From Bacteroides sp. (lineage in GTDB: Bacteria; Bacteroidota; Bacteroidia; Bacteroidales; Bacteroidaceae): 12,365 nt of DNA. Both the position numbers and the translations under genes were made by a program. The stretch is from positions 1 through 12,365 of the forward strand of contig DXLM01000081.1 of assembly GCA_019414725.1 (NCBI GenBank). Reading direction: 5' to 3'. The notes below the pieces were generated by a model. The model made no database searches. It worked only from the letters and a program-made list of their open reading frames with translations, and was not told the origin of the DNA. The number at the start of each line of letters is the position of its first letter. Position 1 is the stretch's first letter. Shown one piece after another: positions 1-6,195 of the stretch.

Positions 1-1254
1 ATATGCCTTTATCGATTCCTGCCGCCACTTTGAAAAGGCAATACCGTCCAATCTGGTGGAAATCCCATCATCTCGGCTACAAACAGGGGATTGAGTTGGG
101 AAGTTTTTCCACCGTTCTGCGAATGATGCTCTCCTAACATTACCGGCAGGTTGCACAGAGCATCCGTCCTCATTTTCCCATTTTTTCTTTTCAATGCTTG
201 TGGGGAAACGGAGGGTTGATAGTCCCTCGCTGCTGGAGTAGGGAGCATCCCATTCACCGCCATTGCTGTCAAAGCTGTGCCCATTTGACTGTTCGGATTG
301 TATTTCTTGCTGTACTTGTCCGCTTCCCGGGCATTGGGAGTAGGAAGCAACCGAACCATTCTCGCAAGTCCTACGCATCCGTTCTGTCCGTTCTGATTGA
401 TTCTCCTCGGAGTCCCGTTTCTGGTCGTAACAAATTGGTCGTTCTTTCCAATTATCGCTCCGGTTGTTGCATCGCTCGCCATCGGAGTGGGAAGAAGCCC
501 GAACGCAGCCCCTGACGAAAGGTTGTTGAGTTTCGTACCCGTTCTGTCTTTCGTTCTCGCAGCAGCTTTCATGGGGTGTTCCACCACTTCCACGGCACGT
601 GGTGTCGGAAGCAGTCCTACCGGATAGAATGTTGTCTTCCCATTTTCGTTGCATACCTTTAACCCCTGCGTCTGCACGGTGGGCAATAAAGAAGACACGG
701 TCTCTTCTGTGCGGCGCTCCGACGGCACAAGCCGGAATAACAACCGGTTGGACGAAATATCCTTCACGTTCAAGGTCGTTACACACTGTTTCGACAACGT
801 ATTCCTGCCGATGCAATATTCTTTTTCGGTCAACCTCTCCGAACAGAGATTCTTCACGTCCCAACGCAGTTTCACTGCCGGGTTGTACCATTGAGAGGAT
901 TCCAGCAACGTTTTCACCAACAACCCAATCGGGCTGAATCTCCCGTATCGCTCGTAGCATTTCCGGCCAGAGGTAGCGGTCATCTTCCGCTCCCTTTCGC
1001 TGTCCGGCGCAAGAAAAAGGCTGGCAGGGAAAACCTCCGGTGAGGACATTGATTTTTCCACGCCACTCTGTAAAATTTGTTTTCGTGATGTCTTCATAAC
1101 TTTTGCTGTTTGGGAACCAATAATCAAGTATTTTTCTCCCGAACGGGTTTATTTCACAATGGAACATATTTTTCCAGCCCATTTCCTCGGCAGCTATTTC
1201 CGGACCACCGATGCCGCTGAACAAACTACCATGGGTAAACTTATTCTTTTCCAT
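1..1254 (-). CDS. DNA cytosine-5 methyltransferase (Dcm family), 3' end beyond the window
   Basis: This enzyme transfers a methyl group from S-adenosylmethionine to C5 of cytosine, probably to protect phage DNA from host restriction. I translated 418 codons from the ATG at 1254 without a stop; the frame is still open at position 1. Motif I is SLFSGIGG (residues 10-17). The catalytic loop GGFPCQPFS holds Cys77, the ENV motif is at 114-116, and APHRRDRVFF (180-189) is motif VIII. The tail reads WKNFPTQSPVC...KWRQESIKAY (382-418), and the expected GN of motif X would lie just outside. Residues ~192-380, where the target-recognition region should be, are polar, low in complexity and full of Ser/Asp/Thr repeats. 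It starts 2 nt after the small Cys gene and is the last operon gene seen. The same DNA is open in another frame (9-1127). Target sequence unknown. Confidence 0.93.
   Translation of the reverse strand, partial: MEKNKFTHGSLFSGIGGPEIAAEEMGWKNMFHCEINPFGRKILDYWFPNSKSYEDITKTNFTEWRGKINVLTGGFPCQPFSCAGQRKGAEDDRYLWPEMLRAIREIQPDWVVGENVAGILSMVQPGSETALGREESLFGEVDRKRILHRQEYVVETVCNDLEREGYFVQPVVIPACAVGAPHRRDRVFFIAHRADAGVKGMQRKWEDNILSGRTASDTTCRGSGGTPHESCCENERQNGYETQQPFVRGCVRASSHSDGERCNNRSDNWKERPICYDQKRDSEENQSERTERMRRTCENGSVASYSQCPGSGQVQQEIQSEQSNGHSFDSNGGEWDAPYSSSEGLSTLRFPTSIEKKKWENEDGCSVQPAGNVRRASFAERWKNFPTQSPVCSRDDGISTRLDGIAFSKWRQESIKAY
9..1127 (-). CDS. Long overlapping reading frame inside the methyltransferase gene, with LLPTP repeats
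   Basis: This frame is shifted by +1 against the methyltransferase and is open for 372 codons, stopping at 9-11. Its first codon in the open stretch is TTG, so independent initiation is doubtful. The first ~145 residues look like a mere shadow of the catalytic core. From there on it carries LLPTV, then four LLPTP/MLPTP motifs at regular distances, and ends with a tail containing LNPLFVAEMMGFP and a DW-TVLPF segment. From memory, phage methyltransferase-associated proteins with LPTP repeats and an NP-x-FV-x-x-MMGFP tail are annotated in other genomes, which suggests this frame is, or recently was, translated. Options are a programmed frameshift product, a separately initiated protein, or a relic of a frameshifted ancestor. 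I saw no obvious slippery site. Function unknown; not an ordinary shadow. Confidence 0.4.
   Translation of the reverse strand: MIIGSQTAKVMKTSRKQILQSGVEKSMSSPEVFPASLFLAPDSERERKMTATSGRKCYERYGRFSPIGLLVKTLLESSQWYNPAVKLRWDVKNLCSERLTEKEYCIGRNTLSKQCVTTLNVKDISSNRLLFRLVPSERRTEETVSSLLPTVQTQGLKVCNENGKTTFYPVGLLPTPRAVEVVEHPMKAAARTKDRTGTKLNNLSSGAAFGLLPTPMASDATTGAIIGKNDQFVTTRNGTPRRINQNGQNGCVGLARMVRLLPTPNAREADKYSKKYNPNSQMGTALTAMAVNGMLPTPAARDYQPSVSPQALKRKNGKMRTDALCNLPVMLGEHHSQNGGKTSQLNPLFVAEMMGFPPDWTVLPFQSGGRNR
221..617 (-). repeat. Four degenerate in-phase nucleotide repeats in the methyltransferase target-recognition region
   Basis: Four copies of a degenerate motif, on the minus strand about GGNNTGCTTCCNACTCC, lie at 593-617, 470-500, 320-353 and 221-251. 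A weaker fifth copy lies near 669-694. Distances between copies are 117, 147 and 102 nt, all multiples of three, and the weak copy is 75 nt from the first. Each copy therefore reads as (L/M)LPTP in the overlapping frame and as a short Ala-Ser-Asp/Tyr-Thr/Ser type motif in the methyltransferase frame. What is seen is the spacing and similarity; that the repeat is selected in one or both frames is inference. Confidence 0.6.
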
Positions 1255-1256
1255 GA

Positions 1257-1442
1257 TTACGGATTTTTTGTTTTTGCTACTTTAGTTGGTTCATAGTACT
1301 TGCATTTGTCTGTTCCCGGATTGTATGCTGGCCATACCCATTGCAAACGTGTATCGGGTGGATCGGGCAAATAGCGTTTACAACTCTTGCGGATTGAGCA
1401 GGTAACGCCCGAACAATAACTATAATCTGTATTCATCGTCAT
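1257..1442 (-). CDS. Small four-cysteine protein, unknown function
   Basis: A 61-residue protein with cysteines at 10, 15, 21 and 46 (C-x4-C-x5-C-x24-C), several Tyr and Trp, and a basic tail. The cysteine pattern could bind a metal ion, but no named family is recognised. I place the start at the ATG of 1442 (MTMNTDYSYC), 16 nt after the stop of the helicase loader gene; the ATG at 1436 is equally possible. A longer form from 1484 would overlap the upstream gene and add residues that look like upstream sequence read through. It lies between the DnaC-like gene and the methyltransferase in the same operon. Similar small Cys proteins are, as far as I recall, common in Bacteroidales prophages. 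Confidence 0.65.
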   Translation of the reverse strand: MTMNTDYSYCSGVTCSIRKSCKRYLPDPPDTRLQWVWPAYNPGTDKCKYYEPTKVAKTKNP

Positions 1443-1458
1443 AATGTTTTTAATTAGT

Positions 1459-2202
1459 TTACTGTTTTCTGAATGACTGCTCATTGCCGAAATTGATGAT
1501 TAGCATCATTTCACGGAAACGGTCTGCAATTCGTTCGTCGTAATATTCTGCAATTTCTTTTGCCGTAAGATTGGATGAGACCAGCGTACAGAACTGCTCT
1601 TCATAGCGAAAAGACAGCATATCCATGGCGGCGGTTACGTAATCGCCATAATGAATGCTTTCTTTCGGTTCGGAGCCGAGTTCGTCGATTGCGAGTATTT
1701 CGATTTGGCGCAGCCTTTTGTAGCGTGCCACATCGGAGGTGTTGTCGCGTGTGGGATTGTTATACGCTTTAGCCAGCAAGACGAGTTCTTTAGCCGATAC
1801 CATCATGTAGCCGCGTATCGGATATGCATCCGCATTGCTGTTATACCCCTCATCAGAGCGCAAGTAGTTTATAAGGTTTTGCAATGCACGCAGAATGGTG
1901 GTTTTCCCATTTCCGGCATCGCCGCAAAGGAACAATCCGAAAGTGGAGGCTTCCGATGTAATCCAATTGGAAATGTCCCAAAGGTGCTTTTTGTATTGTT
2001 CGGTGGCATTAAATTCCCTATGCCTATGAGCAACTTCCACCCGGCACGCTTCATATAGCATAGCGTAAACTTGCTTGGCGGTATATGGCAATCTAAAACG
2101 AGTTACCATATGTTTTCTCTTCATCAGATTTGAGAAGATTACCTCTGCGTTGATTTCTGCTTTCGGGTCTAACTTTATCATCTTTTCTTTTATTTTTATC
2201 AT
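1459..2202 (-). CDS. DnaC-like AAA+ ATPase, replicative helicase loader
   Basis: A 247-residue AAA+ ATPase of the DnaC/IstB type, which would load the host replicative helicase at the phage origin. Walker A is GDAGNGKT (94-101) and Walker B is EILAIDEL (168-175). TLVSSNL (206-212) fits sensor 1, and DERIADRFRE (222-231) holds the likely arginine finger. The N-terminal ~85 residues should carry the helicase or initiator contact. The ATG at 2202 gives a 110-nt overlap with the upstream DUF4373 gene; other ATGs at 2181, 2124 and 2109 would shorten it, and MVTRFRLPYTAKQ (from 2109) is where the recognisable family sequence begins. Pairing with a DUF4373 protein directly upstream is the usual initiator-plus-loader arrangement. 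No origin was recognised. Confidence 0.88.
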   Translation of the reverse strand: MIKIKEKMIKLDPKAEINAEVIFSNLMKRKHMVTRFRLPYTAKQVYAMLYEACRVEVAHRHREFNATEQYKKHLWDISNWITSEASTFGLFLCGDAGNGKTTILRALQNLINYLRSDEGYNSNADAYPIRGYMMVSAKELVLLAKAYNNPTRDNTSDVARYKRLRQIEILAIDELGSEPKESIHYGDYVTAAMDMLSFRYEEQFCTLVSSNLTAKEIAEYYDERIADRFREMMLIINFGNEQSFRKQ

Positions 2203-2893
2203 TTACAATTCTCAACCATGCGTTGAAGTGCTGTTTGGCATCCTGTAAGGAAGAATGCCGGTCTTTCCCGTCTGCCAGGCATTGCACCCGGAAGTCGTCA
2301 AGACTGCTGCGCAAAGAGGAAATATTCGTTGCATGAAGCACTTGTAATTGGTCAAGCCAACACTCGTCTTTTTTCAGTTCGGCAATTTCTTCATCGATAG
2401 TCATGGAGTAAGGCTCGTATTGCAGTTCGTTTTGCACTGTTGTACTACCTTGTATCGTTTGTGGATTGTCATTCTTTCGTGGCAGTTTTTCAGTTTGTTT
2501 GGGCTTTCTTTTCTCGATTAGGTTATAATCCCCAATATAGCAAACACGACGGCACTGTACGCATATACGACTATACCTTTCCTGAATACCTTTAGAAGTC
2601 AATACTTTTTCAGCGTCAAACAATTCTTTTGAAAACAACCCCAGTGTCAGGCAGGTTTTGATTACTTCTGATATATATGCCTCCTCAAATCCCGTAAGCT
2701 CCGAGCAAATGAAAGGCAACTCTTTATCCCACTTCATATAATACCCACTCTTGTAGATATTGCAGAGCAGCAGAGCATATACCGTTATAGCTTTTCCACC
2801 TTGATACTTGATTAGTTTTCTTATTTTAAGGTCGTTAAATATATCTATATCCAGAGGGAAATAGTCAAGACCTTTTTTAAAAGTTCGTGCCAT
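2093..2893 (-). CDS. DUF4373 domain replication protein (DnaD/Lin1244-like)
   Basis: A 266-residue protein. Residues ~1-110 (GLDYFPLDIDIFNDLKIRKL onward, with YALLLCNIYKSGYYM) match the DUF4373 / Lin1244-Lin1753 type N-terminal domain of Bacteroidales phage and mobile-element replication proteins. A charged, Pro/Gln-rich linker (~125-165) follows, then a helical segment (~168-232, EEIAELKKDECW to FNAWLRI) like the C-terminal domains of these proteins, and a very basic tail. By analogy with DnaD/phage initiators it would bind the origin and recruit the helicase with the DnaC-like protein encoded next. Its 3' end overlaps that gene by up to 110 nt. The role is inferred from the family and the neighbour; no DNA-binding site is visible. 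Confidence 0.8.
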   Translation of the reverse strand: MARTFKKGLDYFPLDIDIFNDLKIRKLIKYQGGKAITVYALLLCNIYKSGYYMKWDKELPFICSELTGFEEAYISEVIKTCLTLGLFSKELFDAEKVLTSKGIQERYSRICVQCRRVCYIGDYNLIEKRKPKQTEKLPRKNDNPQTIQGSTTVQNELQYEPYSMTIDEEIAELKKDECWLDQLQVLHATNISSLRSSLDDFRVQCLADGKDRHSSLQDAKQHFNAWLRIVNDKNKRKDDKVRPESRNQRRGNLLKSDEEKTYGNSF

Positions 2894-2904
2894 ATCTGAC
2901 TTTT

Positions 2905-3318
2905 TTAAAATTCATTTCTCAAATAATCATCCACTTCACGAATGAAATCATCTAGCGAAAAGCACAGAACATATTTGTATTCTCCGTTTTCACATATTAT
3001 CTTTTGCCATTCTTTTTGTGATGGAGATTGATAGCCGCCTTTCTTTTTCATTTCAATGAGCAGCGCACCATAATCACGATTGCTTTTCAACAGAATCAAA
3101 TCGGATACACCGGCTGTTACGCCCTCAGCTTTCAATTTGCCACCTGTAACAGTATCACGTCCTCCTCCGTTCGGCACAGCAAACAACCGGCCTTTTAACT
3201 TCGGATACTTCAAATTGAACCACTTTACGCAAGAGCATTGTATGCGATGTTCCTCATCGTCATATTTTTGCTTCTTTTTTCGTTTCCTTTCCATTTGAAG
3301 CATTTCCTCAAGTGTCAT
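2905..3318 (-). CDS. VRR-NUC domain nuclease
   Basis: A 137-residue single-domain nuclease of the PD-(D/E)XK superfamily. The VRR-NUC signature is clear: EEHRIQ (22-27), FAVPNGGGRD (46-55), GVTAGVSDLIL (66-76) with the metal ligand Asp73, LIEMKKKGG (87-95) with Glu89 and Lys91, and SPSQKEW (98-104). Stand-alone phage VRR-NUC proteins are thought to act on branched DNA such as Holliday junctions or flaps. I choose the ATG at 3318, which overlaps the DUF4494 gene by 11 nt; an extension to 3345 would use TTG and add nine residues without family character. It lies 11 nt from the DUF4373 gene, so it is part of the replication block. Confidence 0.9.
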   Translation of the reverse strand: MTLEEMLQMERKRKKKQKYDDEEHRIQCSCVKWFNLKYPKLKGRLFAVPNGGGRDTVTGGKLKAEGVTAGVSDLILLKSNRDYGALLIEMKKKGGYQSPSQKEWQKIICENGEYKYVLCFSLDDFIREVDDYLRNEF

Positions 3319-3925
3319 TGTCGCTTTGCTTTTCGGGTGTAACAATGGTGTCTTTTCCGGTCTTGTCTACTACAACTTTTTTCCCACCAACGGTTATCGT
3401 TGTCCTGCAACCTTCGGGGAGAGATTGTATGAAATTTCGTACAACAGGCGAATTGGCATTTTCACTGATGGTATCCGTAATGGACTCATCTGCGGCATAT
3501 GGATAGACGTCCATAATGGCAGTTTCCGCTACCGATGCAATTTGGTAGTCGGCCATTGTGCCTTTCATACCCTCATCCAGTTTATTTACTGCATCACGCA
3601 AGTCGGCTGCTTGTACCAGTACGTTGGTAGCCGTCTTTTTTTCTGCTCCACTTTTTTCATCTGAGGTAATGAAATACAGCTTGCACTTGAACCAGCGGTC
3701 GGCACTGTCTTCCTCACAGGGAAAGAGCTCGCTATAGTTGGCACGTTTAATGTCGGAAACTGTAAACTCACCGGAAATAAAGGGTGTCATTTCTTCAATG
3801 ATGCGTGCTTCCGCTTCCGTGAAGCTGAGCGCGTCAACCAGATAGGGTTCTGTTACTTTCTTGTTCATTCCGTTATCCATTGTCTTTTCATAACGGATTT
3901 TACATTCAAACCACGTGTGCATCAT
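3308..3925 (-). CDS. DUF4494 domain protein
   Basis: A 205-residue protein whose first ~140 residues match DUF4494, a domain frequent in Bacteroidales genomes and phages: WFECKIRYEKTMDNG (5-19), VTEPYLVDALSFTEAEARI, then DIKRANYSELFP and a second RWFKCKLYFITSDE strand. The two WF-x-CK strands (residues 5-9 and ~82-86) suggest an internal duplication of a beta-rich half. The C-terminal part (~150-205) is acidic and Ser/Thr-rich with a VVVDKTGKD stretch. No catalytic motif is visible and the function is unknown. It shares 4 nt (ATGA) with the upstream HU-like gene and 11 nt with the nuclease gene, which points to translational coupling. Confidence 0.8.
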   Translation of the reverse strand: MMHTWFECKIRYEKTMDNGMNKKVTEPYLVDALSFTEAEARIIEEMTPFISGEFTVSDIKRANYSELFPCEEDSADRWFKCKLYFITSDEKSGAEKKTATNVLVQAADLRDAVNKLDEGMKGTMADYQIASVAETAIMDVYPYAADESITDTISENANSPVVRNFIQSLPEGCRTTITVGGKKVVVDKTGKDTIVTPEKQSDNDT

Positions 3926-4197
3926 GAGTTCATTTTTTCTTTGAGTTGTTTACTGACTACAAGTTTTACTGTTCGTCTTGCCGGAATGATTACCGTTGTT
4001 CTCTTGTAGATATTACGGGCTTTCCTTTCTTTTGTGATATAAGTCTTGATAGTGCCAAAACCACGTATATAGACACTTTCACCTTTACAAAGTGCTTTCT
4101 CAATAGCATCAAAAGCACAATCTACGGCTTGAATAGCCTGTGAGCGACTAATAGTCGTATTGTTGATAACATGTTCAACGATCTCAATTTTTCTCAT
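3922..4197 (-). CDS. HU/IHF-family DNA-binding protein
   Basis: A 91-residue protein of the bacterial histone-like HU/IHF family, the usual length for it. The helical dimer part is residues 1-40 (RKIEIVEHVINNTTISRSQA...AFDAIEKALCKGE). The strand and turn SVYIRGFGTIKTY (41-53) is the typical VxIxGFGTF motif. The DNA-binding arm (~54-78) reads ERKARNIYKRTTVIIPAR, so the common RNPxTG of the arm tip is replaced by RNIYKRT, as in Bacteroidales variants. It would bend DNA during phage replication, recombination or regulation. The stop overlaps the start of the DUF4494 gene (ATGA). The start ATG is 14 nt after a 24-codon mini-ORF. Confidence 0.9.
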   Translation of the reverse strand: MRKIEIVEHVINNTTISRSQAIQAVDCAFDAIEKALCKGESVYIRGFGTIKTYITKERKARNIYKRTTVIIPARRTVKLVVSKQLKEKMNS

Positions 4198-4211
4198 TGT
4201 TTTTATTTTTA

Positions 4212-4286
4212 TTAAAATGATAGATCACTATTGTTTGGTCTACAATTCTCAGTTTTGTATTGAGTATTTTCAACTGATTTTTTCAT
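4212..4286 (-). CDS. Mini-ORF, 24 aa, coupled to the upstream membrane protein gene
   Basis: A 24-codon frame starting MKKSVENTQYKT and ending SDLSF. Its ATG overlaps the stop of the preceding small membrane protein gene by one base (TAATG), and it ends 14 nt before the HU-like start. The overlap is the main argument that it is translated. The product is hydrophilic, has one Cys and no recognised family. It could equally be a leader for the HU gene or chance. Confidence 0.35.
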   Translation of the reverse strand: MKKSVENTQYKTENCRPNNSDLSF

Positions 4287-4465
4287 TATGATTCTTGATT
4301 TAAATCCGCAGATAGAAGTAGGACGATGGCTGCAATGGCAAAACTCATTCCTAAAATGGCATACGTATATGCTTTAGAGGATTTGGATTCTAAAGCAAAA
4401 TGAAAGTTAACAGCAAAAATGATGATATTCAAAACAATAAATATTATATCAAAATAGATTCTCAT
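4286..4465 (-). CDS. Small two-helix membrane protein, 59 aa
   Basis: A 59-residue protein. It starts MRIYFDIIFIVLNIIIFAVN, a hydrophobic segment covering about residues 5-22. A short charged stretch ESKSSKAY follows (26-33), and a second hydrophobic segment GMSFAIAAIVLLL lies at 39-51. The layout fits a hairpin in the inner membrane. It fills what would otherwise be a 320-nt gap between the MBL hydrolase and HU-like genes, lies in the same direction and couples to the mini-ORF downstream. No family is recognised. Small membrane proteins in phage early operons often modify host functions, but nothing here shows which. Confidence 0.6.
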   Translation of the reverse strand: MRIYFDIIFIVLNIIIFAVNFHFALESKSSKAYTYAILGMSFAIAAIVLLLSADLNQES

Positions 4466-4516
4466 ATTACTTCTTTATTTACTGGTTACTATTATTTTTC
4501 CTCATAATCACAAATG

Positions 4517-5266
4517 CTAATAGGGATTCTTGTTAAATGTTAACGAAAGCCCATTTGTAGCGGCTGTTATTTCTATCTCTGGATATAATCTTTCTATTCC
4601 ATGGATAAACTCCGTAGCATTGCTGTTATTGTCGGACAGATGCAGGAGTAGAATGTTGCATACTTGAGACAGGTCATTGGCTTGCAATGTGAGGAGACAG
4701 TTATCATAGGACATGTGCGACTTAATGGTGCGTTCGTAGCGTTTCTTGTCAATGCGCCCGGCAGTGAAATTTGCATCAAGAATTTCCTTGCTATAATTGC
4801 ACTCCAACATTACATTGTTAAGACCGGGAAATTTGTATTTTAGGAAATAGGTGTCTGTGGCAAACAGCACTGTTCCGCACTCTTCATGACGGATGAGGTA
4901 TCCGTAAGGTTCCGCAGCATCATGTTGTACAGGGAACGGTATCACTCTAAATCCATTTATCACAACTTGTTCGAATGGCAACAGCCCTTTTGCCCAATAG
5001 CTGGAAGAGAAACCAAGCGCATGTTTTGTGCCTTGACTCATATAGCAAGGTATGCAGGCGTTTATAAAATCGCCCACACATTTGGCATGGTCGCCATGCT
5101 CATGGCTGACGATACAACCAACAATGCTGTTTAGATTGAAGTCAAGAACTTTTTTTACTTTGTTGAACTTAACTCCGGCTTCCACTGCAAGTACCTCACC
5201 AGTCTTTTCAGACTGGAAGAGGTAACAGTTGCCTGATGATGAAGAACCTAACACATGAAGTTTCAT
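4517..5266 (-). CDS. MBL-fold metallohydrolase (YycJ/WalJ-like), next to RecT
   Basis: A 249-residue metallo-beta-lactamase fold hydrolase. It begins MKLHVLGSSSSGNCY, the N-terminal strand and SSSSGN turn typical of the YycJ/WalJ branch. Metal ligands are visible: HEHGDH (55-60), H115-D116, D138 in FATDTYF, H184 in KSHMS, and H209 in LLLHLSD. Relatives in this branch are reported to act on DNA as 5'-3' exonucleases. Directly downstream of recT (11 nt between stop and start) and without a YqaJ/RecE-type exonuclease in view, it may supply the 3' overhangs for RecT. That role is inference; phosphodiesterase or RNase-like activity is also possible. All ligand positions are intact, so it is probably active. 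Confidence 0.88.
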   Translation of the reverse strand: MKLHVLGSSSSGNCYLFQSEKTGEVLAVEAGVKFNKVKKVLDFNLNSIVGCIVSHEHGDHAKCVGDFINACIPCYMSQGTKHALGFSSSYWAKGLLPFEQVVINGFRVIPFPVQHDAAEPYGYLIRHEECGTVLFATDTYFLKYKFPGLNNVMLECNYSKEILDANFTAGRIDKKRYERTIKSHMSYDNCLLTLQANDLSQVCNILLLHLSDNNSNATEFIHGIERLYPEIEITAATNGLSLTFNKNPY

Positions 5267-5277
5267 TTCAAATAGGA

Positions 5278-6168
5278 TTAATAGCCCGGTCCATCATCCT
5301 CGGTTGAGGCTTGGTTTTCGGTACTTGTTTCACCTTGGGGCTCTTTAATTTCTCCTGTTTCAGGGTCAACACCTGCCGGAACTTCGTTGGAAACCGGAGC
5401 TACTGCATCATCAAAACTGATAGTGCCTTTGTTGGCTTGCGTGGAAATTTCTTTCGCAACCTGTTCTGTAACATCGACATAATCGGCGTCCTCTACATTT
5501 TCTTCAACGGTACGCATACCCATTGACAGTTCCGGTGAGTATGTAGAGCACCAGAACGAGGCGGCACGGTAACGTAACATCTGTTCGGGCATAGTACGCC
5601 ACTTGCTGCCGTTTTTGCTATACCAACCCTCATCAATCGCCATTTGTATGGTAACGGCTGTACCACGTAAGGCAAGTGGTGATTTTGATGTAACCGGTTT
5701 TCCGTTCTCATCATGCGTAACACCTTTAGGAGTAGTCCATGCCACACACTTGACATTTGCCACACCGTTATTGCAAACTCCATTTGATGTCAATTCAAAC
5801 TTCAGTGGTTCAAAGCGTCCACAAGTATTGATAGTGGCAATTAGGAACTTGGACGACCAAGATGGGCGACCATATACAATGTACAAGTTCTGCATTACCA
5901 TAAGAGGGGATGCGCCAATGCGTGTGGCCACATCGAATGCGATTACGCAGTTGGCTACTGCTTCGGCTTCAGAGACCGTTTTTTTAGGTCCTTCTCCGGT
6001 CTTACCGCCAACAACACCGCCAATGCGGTAACTTTCGGGTACAAGACTGGAATTGGCAAACATGGTGGAGAAACGGTTGAGCGTTTCAATGGTTGTCGGG
6101 TCAAAGAAGTTGATGCCAACAGGAACGTTACTTTGATGTGTAACCGGTGTGATTTGTCTTTCGTTCAT
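5278..6168 (-). CDS. recT: RecT-family single-strand annealing recombinase
   Basis: A 296-residue protein of the RecT/Redbeta group, which coats single-stranded DNA and anneals it to complementary strands in phage recombination. The family core is in residues ~60-225. It includes SEAEAVANCVIAFDVATRIG and the stretch SPLMVMQNLYIVYGRPSWSS, where SPLxVMQN and GRPxWSSKF are characteristic. Then come the segment KSPLALRGTAVTIQMAIDEGW and PEQMLRYRAASFWCSTYSPEL. The C-terminal ~60 residues are acidic and disordered (ETSTENQASTEDDGPGY), as in proteins that contact SSB or other partners. It lies between the SMC-like ATPase (27 nt gap) and the MBL hydrolase (11 nt gap), so the three probably form one recombination module. 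Confidence 0.93.
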   Translation of the reverse strand: MNERQITPVTHQSNVPVGINFFDPTTIETLNRFSTMFANSSLVPESYRIGGVVGGKTGEGPKKTVSEAEAVANCVIAFDVATRIGASPLMVMQNLYIVYGRPSWSSKFLIATINTCGRFEPLKFELTSNGVCNNGVANVKCVAWTTPKGVTHDENGKPVTSKSPLALRGTAVTIQMAIDEGWYSKNGSKWRTMPEQMLRYRAASFWCSTYSPELSMGMRTVEENVEDADYVDVTEQVAKEISTQANKGTISFDDAVAPVSNEVPAGVDPETGEIKEPQGETSTENQASTEDDGPGY

Positions 6169-6195
6169 AATTCTAATAATTAAAGATTTAACTAT

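Noticed and set aside
1459..2202. Plus-strand open frames antisense to the helicase loader (1575-1772, 1651-2058)
   Set aside because: They are shadows of a strongly conserved gene; their translations show no family motifs and no promoter or start context supports them.
3319..3345. TTG start at 3345 for the VRR-NUC gene
   Set aside because: It would overlap the DUF4494 gene by 38 nt and add residues without family similarity; the ATG at 3318 is simpler.
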